Origin: Sclerurus mexicanus
Taxonomy: Eukaryota > Chordata > Aves > Passeriformes > Furnariidae
Assembly (NCBI GenBank): GCA_013396755.1
Contig: VWZF01004011.1
Coordinates: 434,907-498,906, forward strand
Reading direction: 5' to 3'
Length of the DNA: 64,000 nt
The first letter of the stretch is position 1; the number at the start of each line of letters is the position of its first letter. Shown here one piece after another: positions 50,601-61,800 of this stretch. Both the position numbers and the translations under genes were made by a program. Under the pieces are notes generated by a model. That model searched no databases. It was not told where the DNA came from and saw only the letters and a list, made by a program, of their open reading frames with translations.

Positions 50601-53202
50601 TTGCTTAGCCACAATCGCCATCTTATTTGGAATATAAGAGCAACAGCAACAAAGGTGGTTGCTGAGGAGCAGACAAGAAGGACTCATCCCTTTCATTTCA
50701 AAAAAGGATCATGTCATTGTAATTTAGACTTGAGCCTCAGTGTGAACGGAAATATTAAAGGATTAGTGAGTCATTTATACCCAGTTATGCCCCTAAACAT
50801 TGGGGTGGCTTTCATTGCAGGTCAGGGTCACTGCTGAAGAGGATTGCCCAGTGTGACCGCCACACTGAGAGAGGGGTTGGCTGAGGGTTTATTTTCAATG
50901 AATTAACAGACTAAGGGAATCCTCTGTTTGCAGAGCTTCCTAAAATAACAATGCTTACTTGTTGTGACTGTAAATCCTAGATTAATGCATTGCTCTCCTT
51001 TCTACCTTTCCTTCTATTTCTTTCTCTTACAAAAATAAAAATAATCTCCTCCTCAAATAGGATATCGAACACAACTGTCCAGAAACCTATGTTTCTTATG
51101 GGGACACATGACATGCAAGAGAAAGCCAAAATCCTAAAGATCATGGATGCTGACAGAAGCAGTGCCTGAAAAAGGACCATATAAGACTTTCAAGACTTGT
51201 TCTGAAGCTAGATGTGTTGTATTTATTCTACAACATCAGAAGCTGAGATAGAGTAACATCACAAACTCAGTTCTGTTTTATGTTACATTCTTGAATGCAG
51301 TCTAGTGTCAGACAGCTTGAGCTCAGTCTTTAATCTCCTTTAAAAACTACTGCTGAAAAAAAGAAAAGTTTTTTGTAAGTGCTTTTTTATGGTGGGAAGT
51401 TTTATGTACTGTTTTGATTGCTGGGCATTGAGACACATCAGACTTCCATTCCAAACTAAAAGCAGCCGCAAAGCAGGCCGTATCACACAGCTTGTGAGCA
51501 TGTAAGGCCTTAACTGACATCACATATAGTAGGAGTTGGATAGCACTTACTGGTTGTGAATCTCTGGGGTGCTCCAGCTGCACACCACCTGGCTTTCAAC
51601 AGGCAGGGCAGGGCTTTCCTCTGAACTCCTTTTTTAAAAGAGTTAACTTAAGAATATGAGTTATGCTTCTATTATGTGTGCTTCAGTTCAGAGAGGATTA
51701 ATCTCCACCTTGGTGAGGTTGGCAAATGCTCAGATTTGTGCCATATTAAGTGTTCTCTGATCACGTAGGTCAGGGTGACTCCCTCAGGTGACAGAGAGAG
51801 GAAAGGGAGTACATGCAAATCCCTTAGATTCCCAGTACTGTCCCTCTGGACACAAGGCAGGAATGACTGTACAAGTCCACTTGGTCAAAGGCCAGGTGAA
51901 TTCCAGGCACAACAAATCTTCTGGTATGATTGAGAGGTCCTTCAGTGTTTAATTGCAGCAAGTGAAAACTCTTCTGTTGTGTGACCCAAGATACCAAGCA
52001 TGCAGGATGCTGTTTGAACAGCAGTGAGGGTGGCACTCAGAAAGTAAGGGCAGAGATTATTCTGCATTGGTGTGCACAGGCATCTAGCTAGGCATTAAGT
52101 CCGATTTGCTTCATTGGTAGCATCTGGGCTTTTAGAGATTTTTCCTTTCAGGAAATGGAATTTCTAGTACTTCAAGAACTTTAATGTTATAATACCTAAA
52201 AGTGCCTTGGATATCTTTGAGATTAAGTCACAACCATACAGAGATTATATCGCTAAAAGTGGGATTGGTAGAAATTTAGGAACCTCCATCCCTTTGCAGA
52301 CATTTTATACTATTCTGAAGTTTTAATGTCCCATGGGAGTAGTTAAAGGTGATGCAGGAATCAGACCTGAATTCTCTGAATTCAGTGTTCGTATCATCAC
52401 TGAAACACGAGGGGAAGCCAGATAAAGGTTTCATATGAACACTTCAGGGATAAAGTGCAATACTTAAAACTGTGGCATGTAAAGTCACATTGCTTTTCAC
52501 ATTTGCTTGAACTGGACAGGTCTTTTATTATTATTTGAAGCATTTCTTACTTTTATTTTATATTTACTTCTGTTTTATCACATATGATTTTTTTATATTG
52601 CTGCTATAGAAAGTTTTCATTCAGCATATTATTCTCTGGTAAGAGGAAATGAATGAACTCTGATTCAGCAAGTCAGCAGCACTGCAAGAAGGACTTCAGG
52701 GTCAAAGCAATTGGCTGCTATAGACACAGAAGCATTACACTAAAATAGCATTGCAGCATTCACAGAAGGCACAAAAGAATCAATTTCTCTTTAGAGACTA
52801 CAGAAATAAAGATGATGTATTTTTACAGTAGAAGGTAGACTGCAATTTTGTGATGATGTCAGGTCTTTTAAGTACTCGGTGATGTCATTCGCATAGATAA
52901 TGTGGCTAGAATAAGAACAACACGCATTACAGTTCTCATCAGTAATGACTGGATTTGTAGTTTCATTTCAGATAGATGCCAGTGAAGAGTCTGAATTCTT
53001 AGTGAAATATCACCTAGCCACAAGGAACACACTGACCTTAAAAACTGAAAAAACCAAAACAAAACCTCTCATGGAAATTCAGTGTCTTATGCAGTCTGCA
53101 TTTTTTTGTTCTGCTCTTCCTTCGAATGCAACAAAGGAAATCCAAAAGCAATTTGTCGTTTTGGTTCAGAAGATAATGAGGAAGAGGAAATAGCCCAGCA
53201 CA
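44683..53202. other. Unique non-coding DNA, no gene seen
   Basis: The longest stretch without a recent transposable element (8.5 kb). The block 45255-45330 has a TTTCAGTGAGATTTGGCTCA phrase that recalls old amniote repeats, at low confidence. An 11-C run is at 47463-47473. The blocks 47190-47345 (TAATTA-rich) and 48060-48345 look like possible conserved non-coding DNA. The 162-codon open frame at 50149-50637 is the longest in the window; its Cys/Ser-rich, leucine-rich product has no recognisable domain and I do not annotate it as a gene. A GC-richer but CpG-poor stretch lies at 49830-50040. Confidence 0.5.
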
Positions 53203-53308
53203 GGGGTTTTTGTTTGTTTGTTTATTTTGTTTGTTGGGTTTTGTTGTTTTTTTTGTTCTGTTCGGTTTGGTTGGAGTTGTTTTTTGGTTTTGGTTTTGTT
53301 TTTGGAAG
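53203..53308 (+). repeat. G/T-rich low-complexity tract, (TTTG)n-like
   Basis: About 105 bases almost entirely G and T, built from GTTT, GTTTT and GGTTTT units with a T8 run. It is degenerate rather than a perfect microsatellite, and strongly strand-asymmetric. Confidence 0.9.
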
Positions 53309-54690
53309 TGGCCTATAAGTTTGGCTCAACCTTGAGATGAAGGCTCCAGCTGGTTCTTCATATATCTGACCTCATATATTCACCTCTATTCATGAGGCAA
53401 TTACTGCTCAGCCCCTTGCAGCCCAGACCCACAGTGCAGGACAGAAGTGCTCACCGGTGCCACATGGTTCAGAGCCTGCAGAAAATGCCAATTGGAAGGG
53501 TTCTCATTGACTTCAGCTCTGAGGGTAGGCATGCAGGGGACTGTGAAAAGAGGCAACTCTTTTCCCAAGAGCCTCTTTTCTGCAGGACAACTTCTTTGAG
53601 AAATGACATGTCAGTCCTGATGGCCTGTGAGCAGCAAAGTCAGTGCTGGAGTACTGTATGCTTAGCAAGCTAAGTCTGGCAAGGTGTTCCATTCAGGAGC
53701 TGGGCAAGATGCATCTCCTGCTGTGTTTACTTGTTTGCAGGTAAAATAAAACACAGCCAATCAGTGGGAAATATAATGCTCTGATGCACATTATAATTTC
53801 TCCTCTGAGTTTACATCATCAATACTATTCAATCATCCCCTTATTACATAGAGCCAGGTGCATGCACTTTCTTTAAATCTATTTAATCATAAGACTATCT
53901 CCACAAAGTTTAGTATACAGAAGGCATTTGATCATGCACTGAACAGAAAAAGACATTTGCATCCCAAGGTGGTATTTTAACAGTGATTACTACAAACAAA
54001 TAAAACTCAGTCTAGCTAGAGGTATAATAAAAACTATAAGTGAAATGGAAACACTTAAAAAAACCCCAAAGCTTTTCCAGTTTAAAACTGCCAAAGTGGA
54101 TTTGGGTAACTAAAAAAAAAGGCCTTGTTTATGACAAAAAAGAAATTTTTTTTCTACTTTTCCATTTTGAGGAAATTCTCAGTGACTTAATAAGTAGTGA
54201 AATTTCTGAATTATGAAATTTCTTTAAACTAGTACTCAAAAGCTGATGATTGCAATTTCATCTGTTAACAAATGGCCTTCTAATGATGCAGTGAAATAAT
54301 ATATGCATTGGTTCGTATTTTTGGTTTATGAGAGCACTCAGTCCTGATTTGCATATCTGCTTATGCAAGCAAAATCCCATAGTATAGAATAGATTGTTAT
54401 AACCTTGTTCAAGAACACATGCAGATGCTCTTCACTTTCTCACCAGGAGAATGTTTCATATCCTAGGTCACCATTTTAACACATTTTCTGAAGTGATCAG
54501 TTGCCATTAAACACTTTTTCTAAAGAGGAGAAGTAGCCTCTGCCCCAGCCAATCCCCATCTAGAAGGGCTTGGACTGCCCTGCAACACTCCTGCTGGTCA
54601 AAACTGAGCTCTGAATGGGATGAAAAATCACTGCTGGCAGGAGGATGGGTACAGGAAGATGGGAGGTGCTCTGGGAGAGGTTTTTACAGC
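53309..54690. other. Unique non-coding DNA, no gene seen
   Basis: A moderately GC-rich segment at 53390-53700 contains CATTGACTTCAGCTC, a word found in old amniote repeats, but not enough context to name one. The stretch 54230-54365 is AT-rich with ATTTGCATAT (octamer-like) and looks like a possible regulatory block. No exon is seen. Confidence 0.5.
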
Positions 54691-54827
54691 ATCACAGAAT
54701 ATTCTGAGTTGGAAGGGACCTACAAGGATCATTGAGTCCAACTCTTAAGTGAATGGCCCGTATGGGGATCAAACCCAGAAGTTTGGCATTATTAGCAGCT
54801 TGCTCTAACTGACTGAGTAGAGCTGTT
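54691..54827 (-). mobile_element. tRNA-Ile-derived SINE with CR1 tail (TguSINE1-like), minus strand
   Basis: Read on the minus strand, 54827 down to 54754 is a 74-nt tRNA-Ile(AAT)-like head, the normal length of that tRNA. It ends GATCCCCATACGGGCCA. The anticodon loop CTAATAA is kept (anticodon at 54791-54793), as is the B box GGTTTGATCCC; the 5' arm and A box are decayed. Several differences from tRNA-Ile are CG-to-TG changes typical of methylated DNA. The next 63 nt (54753-54691) are a CR1 3' end: GTTGGACTCAATGATCC, GGTCCCTTCCAACTC and a terminal ATTCTGTGAT. Such a tail lets the RNA be copied by CR1 reverse transcriptase. This head-plus-tail design is known from passerine SINEs. No clear target duplication is visible. 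It is a retroposon, not a working tRNA gene: the acceptor stem is broken. Confidence 0.85.
54765..54775 (-). promoter_or_regulatory. Pol III B box of the SINE
   Basis: GGTTTGATCCC on the minus strand differs from the tRNA B-box GGTTCGATCCC by a single CG-to-TG change. The matching A box near the 5' end (CTACTCAGTCAG) is weaker, so present-day transcription is doubtful. Confidence 0.75.
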
Positions 54828-56626
54828 ATCAGGCAGCTAGAACCTGCAGCTAGAACAGCTAGTGATACGTGAAAAAACCTCAAAGCAACAGCAGAAGGCA
54901 TTTATTTATTACATTAAGACTTTTGAGGACCCTGACCAGGTGTCCTGCACAAGGAAGTACTGAACAAGAGATATTTTCCTTTCCACAACTTTTTTTTTTT
55001 TTTGGCATAGATCATTAATTTTCTGGATATTCCTCAGGACTTTATTCTTTTACAAGCTCCTGTTTGTGTCTAGTTACTCCTTAGGTCATAAATGCTCACA
55101 GGCACAGCTTTTTCTGTTAGTCTTTTCATCTTAAAGCATCTAGCAGATGGTCTCTCAAGTTGCTGTGAGAGTGTCATTGCATGTTTTGGGCAAGAATATT
55201 TCCTTCTATTGGTTTTGAAATCAGACAGATTGAATTTGTATGGAAAGGTCCAGAAATTCTTGTCATGAAATCTATTTCTGCCATTGTCTGCTTCTTCTCA
55301 CATCTAAATTGGTTGTATGCTCAAAGTTTTAAACCTTGTGTTCAAAAAAAAAAACAAACACCATAAAATGAAGACATTGACTGAGAACAAATCCTTCCTG
55401 TTTCTAATTTGATTTTGCTCCCAGCAGCCTGTGTCTGAGGGGAGCAAATAACTTTGAGAAATATGTCTTGCTCTCAATCTTGTTGTTGGTGAATCAGCAA
55501 GGAACAGTAGAGAGCAAACTGCTCAGCCCTTCCAGTGGCCAGTCTCAATGCTTCAGAGAAAGAAGCAACTGCCAGACTGGAGACTACTGTCTGATTATAA
55601 CAGAGGCACCTGTGGAAAGGAAAGAATCCCTGTAGTAGCTCATTTGAAGGATAGCTCAAGCTTCATTTGGGAGTTGTCAAGCTGGTGGCCAGGACCCCAG
55701 AGCTCATGAGTCCTTGGTGGAAAACACAGCATGACTGTGTTCTGCTTTGTTGTCTCAGCTATGCTTTCTGAGTGGCTGGAAGGTGCAGGTCCACGTAGCT
55801 GTAATTTGATCTTAGGGTGAAAAAGTAAGATCAATAAACACACTAAGGTCCCTAGCAGGAGATCAAGGACAAAACTTGCTGAACGCCTAGCACTTGGCAA
55901 ATGTCTCAAGTTCATTATATTTAGTAACTTACTTACTGTAATGGCTTTGCTGTGCATAGTGCAAACAAGGATTTTGAACTATTGGGACTATCTTTCCTAA
56001 TGATCCTCTGACGCTTTCAAGGACATGGTGTTTAGGGATCAAATTAACATATTCCAGGGTTTCCTGCCATACACCAAAAAGAAAGAAATAGAAAAAGCCA
56101 AATAAAATGCCTTGATTTCCTTCCACAATGTTGTAAGACTACTCAGAAGTATAAATTTGCTTCTCCATGTATAAAACATTCCAAATGATAGTACCTAGAA
56201 AAGTATCCAGCATGTTATAATTTTTTTAAAACATTTATAGTTTCCTTTATTCTAAGAAAAAGCTTTTTATACTGTGAAGATCCAGAAAAGACTAATGTGT
56301 TGACAGATTTTTAGTTATGTCACTTAAAAATAGCAAAATGGGGTTTTAATTTTTCAAATATCCTTACATCCTGACAATATATGCTATACTTCTCAAATCA
56401 ATGAAGGAATGAATACAGTCCTATCTGAGGCCTGGGGCTGTTTGAGAAAAGCCGAAGGAGCTTTCCCTTTCATGCAAGCTCATGGCTGTCTATTTTCTAT
56501 TAATACAAGTCACTACCCAGCTGACAAAATCAAAAGCTCTAATATCCCATTGCAAGGATTACTTTTAAGAAATCCTACTACATAAATAACCACAATGGAT
56601 TAAGCATGAATGTTTTTGCTTCTATT
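54828..56626. other. Unique non-coding DNA, no gene seen
   Basis: Contains a T14-15 run near 54990-55004 and a short direct repeat GCAGCTAGAAC at 54833 and 54846, beside the SINE 5' end. Open frames (up to 105 codons) have no recognisable motif. Confidence 0.55.
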
Positions 56627-56838
56627 CACAGAACCACAGAGAGTATGCCAAGTTGGGAGGGACTCACAAGGATCATCAAGTCCAACTCTTAGCCCTGCAC
56701 AGGACCATTCCCAAGGGTCACACCATGTGCCTGAGAGTATAATCCAAATGCTTCTTGAACTCTGCCAGATTCGGTGCAGGGACCACTTCCCTGGGGAGCC
56801 TGTTCCAGTGTCCAAACACTCTCTGTGTGAAGAACTGT
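56627..56838 (-). mobile_element. CR1 LINE 3' end, strongly 5'-truncated, minus strand
   Basis: About 210 bp of CR1 3' terminal sequence in reverse orientation. The 3' end at the left is a decayed octamer (CACAGAACCACAGAG on the plus strand), followed by GTTGGGAGGGACTC and TCATCAAGTCCAACTC. The block CACCATGTGCCTGAGAGTAT and the CTTCCCTGGGGAGCCTGTTC segment are nearly the same as in the copy at 4.9-5.1 kb, so the two share a subfamily. The match stops near GAAGAACTGTT. No complete coding domain remains. Confidence 0.92.
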
Positions 56839-59800
56839 TAAAGTTCTTTTGCTTAACAAGAAACTATCAAATGTTCCTAAGGACAGAGATAGACAGCGAG
56901 AGACACTTTGAAAAACCAGTCAGTGGAGCAGGGCATGCAGGAATCCAGATGCTTCATTAATAGATATATCATAACTTTGTACAGAGTATTTACAGGTAAA
57001 GAGGTTGGATTGTGAGCCTTCGTCTTATTTATGTGTTTCCTGTTCATGTTTCTGCTTCATCAGCAATCAAATTGATTCCAGTAGGAATTTTAATGTAGAA
57101 CACAGAAATGTTTTATGGTAGGCTCATGCAGGGCCTTGACATGAAGTTTAGCTTATTCTATGTCATTATAACTTTAATTAAAGCTCTTTATTCCCTGACT
57201 CCCTAGGAGTTCATACTGCTTGCAGGAGGAGGAATCCTTATGCTTAGTGAAGTGGCCAGCACGTTGTACTTTTAATGAATCCTGCTAGATGTCATGAGCA
57301 TGGGGCATGAGATGACGTGTACAAAGGCTTAGGTTATCTTTGAGAATATCAAATGAACATTATCCACAATCCAGTAGATTCTTTATGGATAATTTGCCAC
57401 CTACACATACATTAGTAAAACTCCTGATGCACCTGAGTGCTCATCTCTAAGTTACAGCAGTAATATGAAATCCCACCTACTCATTATTTCATGGTTTTTC
57501 TTGCAAGTAAGGTATTTTACTGCTGTAATCACTTCCATCTGGAAGACTCCAGAAGGTTTCATCTCCATGATTAGTGATTTATAGAATCAACTTCGTGCAC
57601 CTGTCTTGAGCTTTCCTGTGACCTGCTGAAGCACAATTAATGGAAGCCATAACAAGGAAAGTCGACTTCCCTCTCCCTACTAAAGAGGAACCTTTGCAAA
57701 TAGGGTATATTTGGAAGTTTCATACAAAGTAAAACAGCATCAAGTCCCTGCTCTGTTAGGGAAGGAAACAGGAAGGGGGGAAAAATAAGTTAAAGAAAGA
57801 AGAAAATGGAGAAGAACAGGAACATATAATAAGAATGGTTATGAGGAACATGACCACAATGGAGCAAAGAGGTGGAGAGAGAAGAATTATAATAAACTAA
57901 TAATACCTGTGCTGTTTAGTAAACCTCTTCTGGCAAATGTTGTTTTTACACAGAGAAAACTTTTGGCTTGTTTTTAAAATCTCATAGGCCAAGCAAACTA
58001 AGGCATTAATGGGAGAAAAAGTCTGACACTTTCATTCCTGTGTTGAAAACTGTATGAGCCAAATGCTGGGAACAAAGTCAATGCCCATTACACAGAAGAG
58101 GGCTCTCTGCACTATTGCTCTGAGGACCAGGGTCGAAATCTACTTGTATGAGATTAGGTCTGGAAATAACACCACATTCTTTAAGGACATGGAATATAGA
58201 CTGGAATTCAATAAAAATTCCTCCGAGTGTGGTATTTTCCTTCATTTCCTCTTTCACTCTGCTTTAGTGCAGTCTGTCTTGTCCTGGCTACCAACTGCAA
58301 CAAAACCTGTCTGGGGAGAATAAGGTTTATATACAATGCCTGCTTGCAATAAAGCTGGCTGGGCTAAAGAACGAAGCCTCGTGTAAAGCTGTTCACTTAC
58401 TTTAAAGGTTTGGTTTTGTTGCTTTAACCCTGTTGCAGCAAGGAAGTTTGCATTGCTCTAATTCTGTAACATGGGAATGCTGCAAAACTGTCATGTGGCA
58501 TATGATGAGATCTAAAACCTTTCATGTAATGCATTCTCCAGTATAATTATTTTTAGGTGAAGTCTAGTATTATAATTATTCATGGTAAGAAGCATGCTCT
58601 TGACTGCTGTTAAACCTTTCCTGGAGCAGATTCCATCAAACTTACCAGTTATGGAAAAGGAATGCTTTTCTTTATAACCTTCATAGCATCCTTGCTTTAT
58701 TCTTGTTTAGCAGAAAGAACATTTAAGGAAATTTTCTAATTCCTTTTTTTTTTGTAGCAGGTCCCAGGAGCTCAAAATTTACAGTCCTGCTTTTGTCCTT
58801 GCAAAGATATCTGCATGCTCACACTTTCAGATTGAAGTATAAATATTTTGGCAATTCTGTTAAAGCCCTAACTTAGCTTTCCTGCTGGGATTTTACAGCC
58901 AGAAAAGATATATCTCTGTTTTCTTTTGACTTTTGAAATGTTTTGTGTACTTGAGTCACACTATCTTCTGTTTAGAATTTAGTTTTGTGTTGTTTTGTCT
59001 TGAAGTAGTTCAAGGACTGAGTAGGGAAGGTCAAAGTGTTAGACTTTAAAGAATACAAGAAGCACGCACTTGCAGAAATAAAATCCTAAGGGGAGACAGT
59101 TAGGAGATTTAGAGAGAATGCATGATTATATATTGTGAGGGTGCTGAATTGCAGTTATTAAAGCAGAGTGCTGATGACTAAGTAGGTGATAAATCTATGT
59201 TCTGGAAAAAGTAATCAGTTTGCAGCTGAGGCTAGGGAACTATTTGTAGGTGTAAGTTCACATAGCCTCGTTTATATATGTGCTAATGCCTTGTGTGCAT
59301 CCCTGTGTGGATTTGTGTTCCCATTCAATGGACTTTATTTAGGTTCCTTGTACATATGGGATGTGTCATCTGTTTGTATGTACCACTTTTTTTTTAATTT
59401 GTTTTTAGTTGTCACTTGTTTCTTACACTACTCTTAGCTTCCAAACTTAATAGAAGGTTATAAGCTTGTGTGAGAAGTTACATGTTTTGGACAATTTGTG
59501 CTAAGATTTATACTAAGAAATGGCTCACATGGCTTCAACTACTAGTACTCTCCATTAAACAGATTGCCTATATTTGTATGAACACATGAACAGATGTAGA
59601 GAGAGATGTGAAGCTGTCATCTTGTATGGTACTACTCTGATTCGTAATACATACTCACTTCTTATATACAAATTTTTATTGTTCTGCAACACTCAGATGT
59701 GTGCACATATATGTGTGTGGACATCAGCACTTATACAAATATTTATATATGCAAACTCAGATACACATGCACTGCATGTATAATTGTTGCAAAAGATCTA

Positions 59801-60838
59801 GAGAAAAATAATTGAAGCATAAGCATGTACTGTTGTAACACTTAAATAACACACTAATATATGTATATATAATGCATAAGTACATAGTTCCTTAAAAATT
59901 ATCAGTTTACCCACAAGTGGGAAAAACTAGAGATCATACCTGCATAAAATAAACACGTGACATTACAGTAGTAACAAGTGAACTTAATGTAGCAAAGGCA
60001 TAAAACTTACTGAAAGACTACTTATATGAGAAACCTTTTATATTGAGAAGCAAGTTCTTGTCACAAGTTGTATCTCCTTCACCTCCTGCTTATTACACAA
60101 TTATCGATGAGCATCCAAACACTAAATAAAAAAAGAAAGAGGGAGAAAATTCAGGAAACAAAGACATTTATGATGGAATAAATTAGTTACTGACTAAACA
60201 TTTTCAGCATTTTGATAAGATGTTTCTTGTGTGCCAAGAGACATTGCTGAGTAGGTGTCAAAAGTCCAAGCAGATTTAATCTAAAGATAACCTCAAAGAA
60301 CATTCCCTGCCAGCATTTTGTTGATTTTAGCAGTTCAGTATGTTTCACAACATGAGATGAATTCTCATTATATATTGCTGGTAGTGTATCATTCTGCAAG
60401 AACCTGCAATGACCTGACTTAAATTTTTCACCCACTCAGGAGCAATTTCTCCATTAGCTAGACTGCATGGGGGCTGGGGGTGGAAAATTCCCACTGCTCT
60501 GAGGTTGAAAACAGTGTGTTATAGTACACAAAAACCACCAGACTAAGAAAATGCAATGCTTTAGTCTAATTTCCACCTATTTAAGGGCTGTCTGCTAAAC
60601 CATGAACACAGTCTAAAATCTGCAATAATCTTTACTACATCTTCATTAAAACACTGGGGTTTTCACCCAACAGGATGAAATATCTGACACAGGCATAGTA
60701 AAATTATTCAAATATTTTTTATATTCTGACTTTATGCATGTCAGTCTTTGTTTTAACCTGGACTTATCAGGAGAATCTAATCAAATTCACAGATGAGAGT
60801 ACACTAGTCCCTGTTTTTCAGATCACAGAATGAAAAGA
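56839..60838. other. Unique non-coding DNA, no gene seen
   Basis: AT-rich unique sequence with small TA/CA-rich patches near 59700-59860. No exon, RNA gene or mobile element recognised. Open frames do not exceed 89 codons. Confidence 0.55.
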
Positions 60839-61145
60839 TAGAATCATAGAATCATAGAATGGACTGGGTTGGAAGGGAACTTAGAGATCACCTAGTTCAA
60901 ACCCTCCTGACATGGACAGGGACAGGTTTCACTAGACCAGGTGGCTCACAGCCCCATCCAGCCTGGCCTTGAACACTTTCAGGGATGGGGCATCCACAAC
61001 TTGCCTGAACAAACCTGTTGTAGTGCCTCATCGCCCTCGTAGTAAAGAATTTTTTCCTAATATCTAGTCTAAACCTATCCTTTTTTGGTTTGAAACTATT
61101 CCTCCTTATCCCATCACTACATACCCTTGTGTAAGGAGAGTTGAG
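60839..61145 (-). mobile_element. CR1 LINE 3' end, 5'-truncated, minus strand
   Basis: About 305 bp of CR1 in reverse orientation, with the best-preserved tail in the window. The plus strand shows GAATCATAGAATCATAGAAT at the left, i.e. two to three ATTCTATG octamers, then GGGTTGGAAGGGAAC, GATCACCTAGTTCAAACC, CCATCCAGCCTGGCCTTGAA, GGGATGGGGCATCCACAAC, and CTTATCCCATCACTACA near the right end. The intact tail and lower divergence suggest that it is younger than the other copies here. It is only 3' UTR and extreme C-terminal sequence, so non-functional. Confidence 0.95.
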
Positions 61146-61734
61146 GGTATGTTCTACTTGAAAAACTTAAAAATTAAGCTAAGTAATTTTTTTGCCCACA
61201 CAACCAAAACAAGATTCAGCCTTTTTTTTTTAGTGTGAAATCTGAAATGGCCAGAAAGCAGGGAAAGGAATTTCAAAAATATCACTGCTTTCAAGCTGGG
61301 TGTACAATCAAAATAAGGAATAATACACCAAAGAACTCTGTGTACAGGCTACAGGCAATCCTTGTGCAGAGCTACTAAGGAAATAACTCCTTTAATACCT
61401 AGGATTAAATCTGAAATGACTGTTTTTTCCCCACTTGTATTTTGTCATTTGTTTGGCTGAGAGCACCTCTTTCGCTAAGTTCATATAGTTTCCAGCATAA
61501 CAGAGTCCTCGACCAAACAAAAGGTCTCTGGGCACTATTGGAATAACATGTAAAAGATACTTTAACATTGCTCTTTAGAGACCTGGGATTGTCTTCTGTT
61601 TAGCTGCTATTATTTCGCAATCACAGTTTGAAACACAGTTTGTCAACACACTTTGAGGTAATGAATGTTGGTCTTATAGTTAATGTGGCTATAGAGATCC
61701 AGGGCTAGGTCTTGGCTCAAGCACAGGCTTCAGC
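61146..61734. other. Unique non-coding DNA, nothing recognised
   Basis: AT-rich sequence between the CR1 3' end and the MIR-like remnant. No gene or repeat seen apart from short homopolymers (T9-10 near 61220). Confidence 0.55.
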
Positions 61735-61800
61735 TGTTCAATAAATCTGTGTGCCTCAGCCTCTAATCTGTAAAAATCAGATAATAATGTATTTTTCCCT
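61735..61800 (+). mobile_element. MIR/CORE-SINE-like ancient remnant
   Basis: The sequence GTGCCTCAGCCTCTAATCTG followed by TAAAAATCAGATAATAATG follows the conserved 3' part of MIR and related CORE-SINEs (GCCTCAGTTTCC, CATCTGTAAAATGGG, GATAATAAT) in order and spacing. Such elements predate the split of birds and mammals and survive only as short pieces in birds. Only about 65 bp is convincing. Confidence 0.55.

Noticed and set aside
50149..50637. 162-codon open frame, the longest in the window
   Set aside because: Length is within chance expectation for 64 kb in six frames. The product shows no recognisable domain and no Kozak or splice context supports it.
53082..53318. Phe/Gly/Val-rich open frame
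   Set aside because: It runs through the G/T low-complexity tract, so the composition is a repeat artefact.
54754..54827. Functional tRNA-Ile gene
   Set aside because: The 5' acceptor arm does not pair with the 3' arm, the A box is decayed, and the unit continues directly into a CR1 tail, so it is the head of a SINE.
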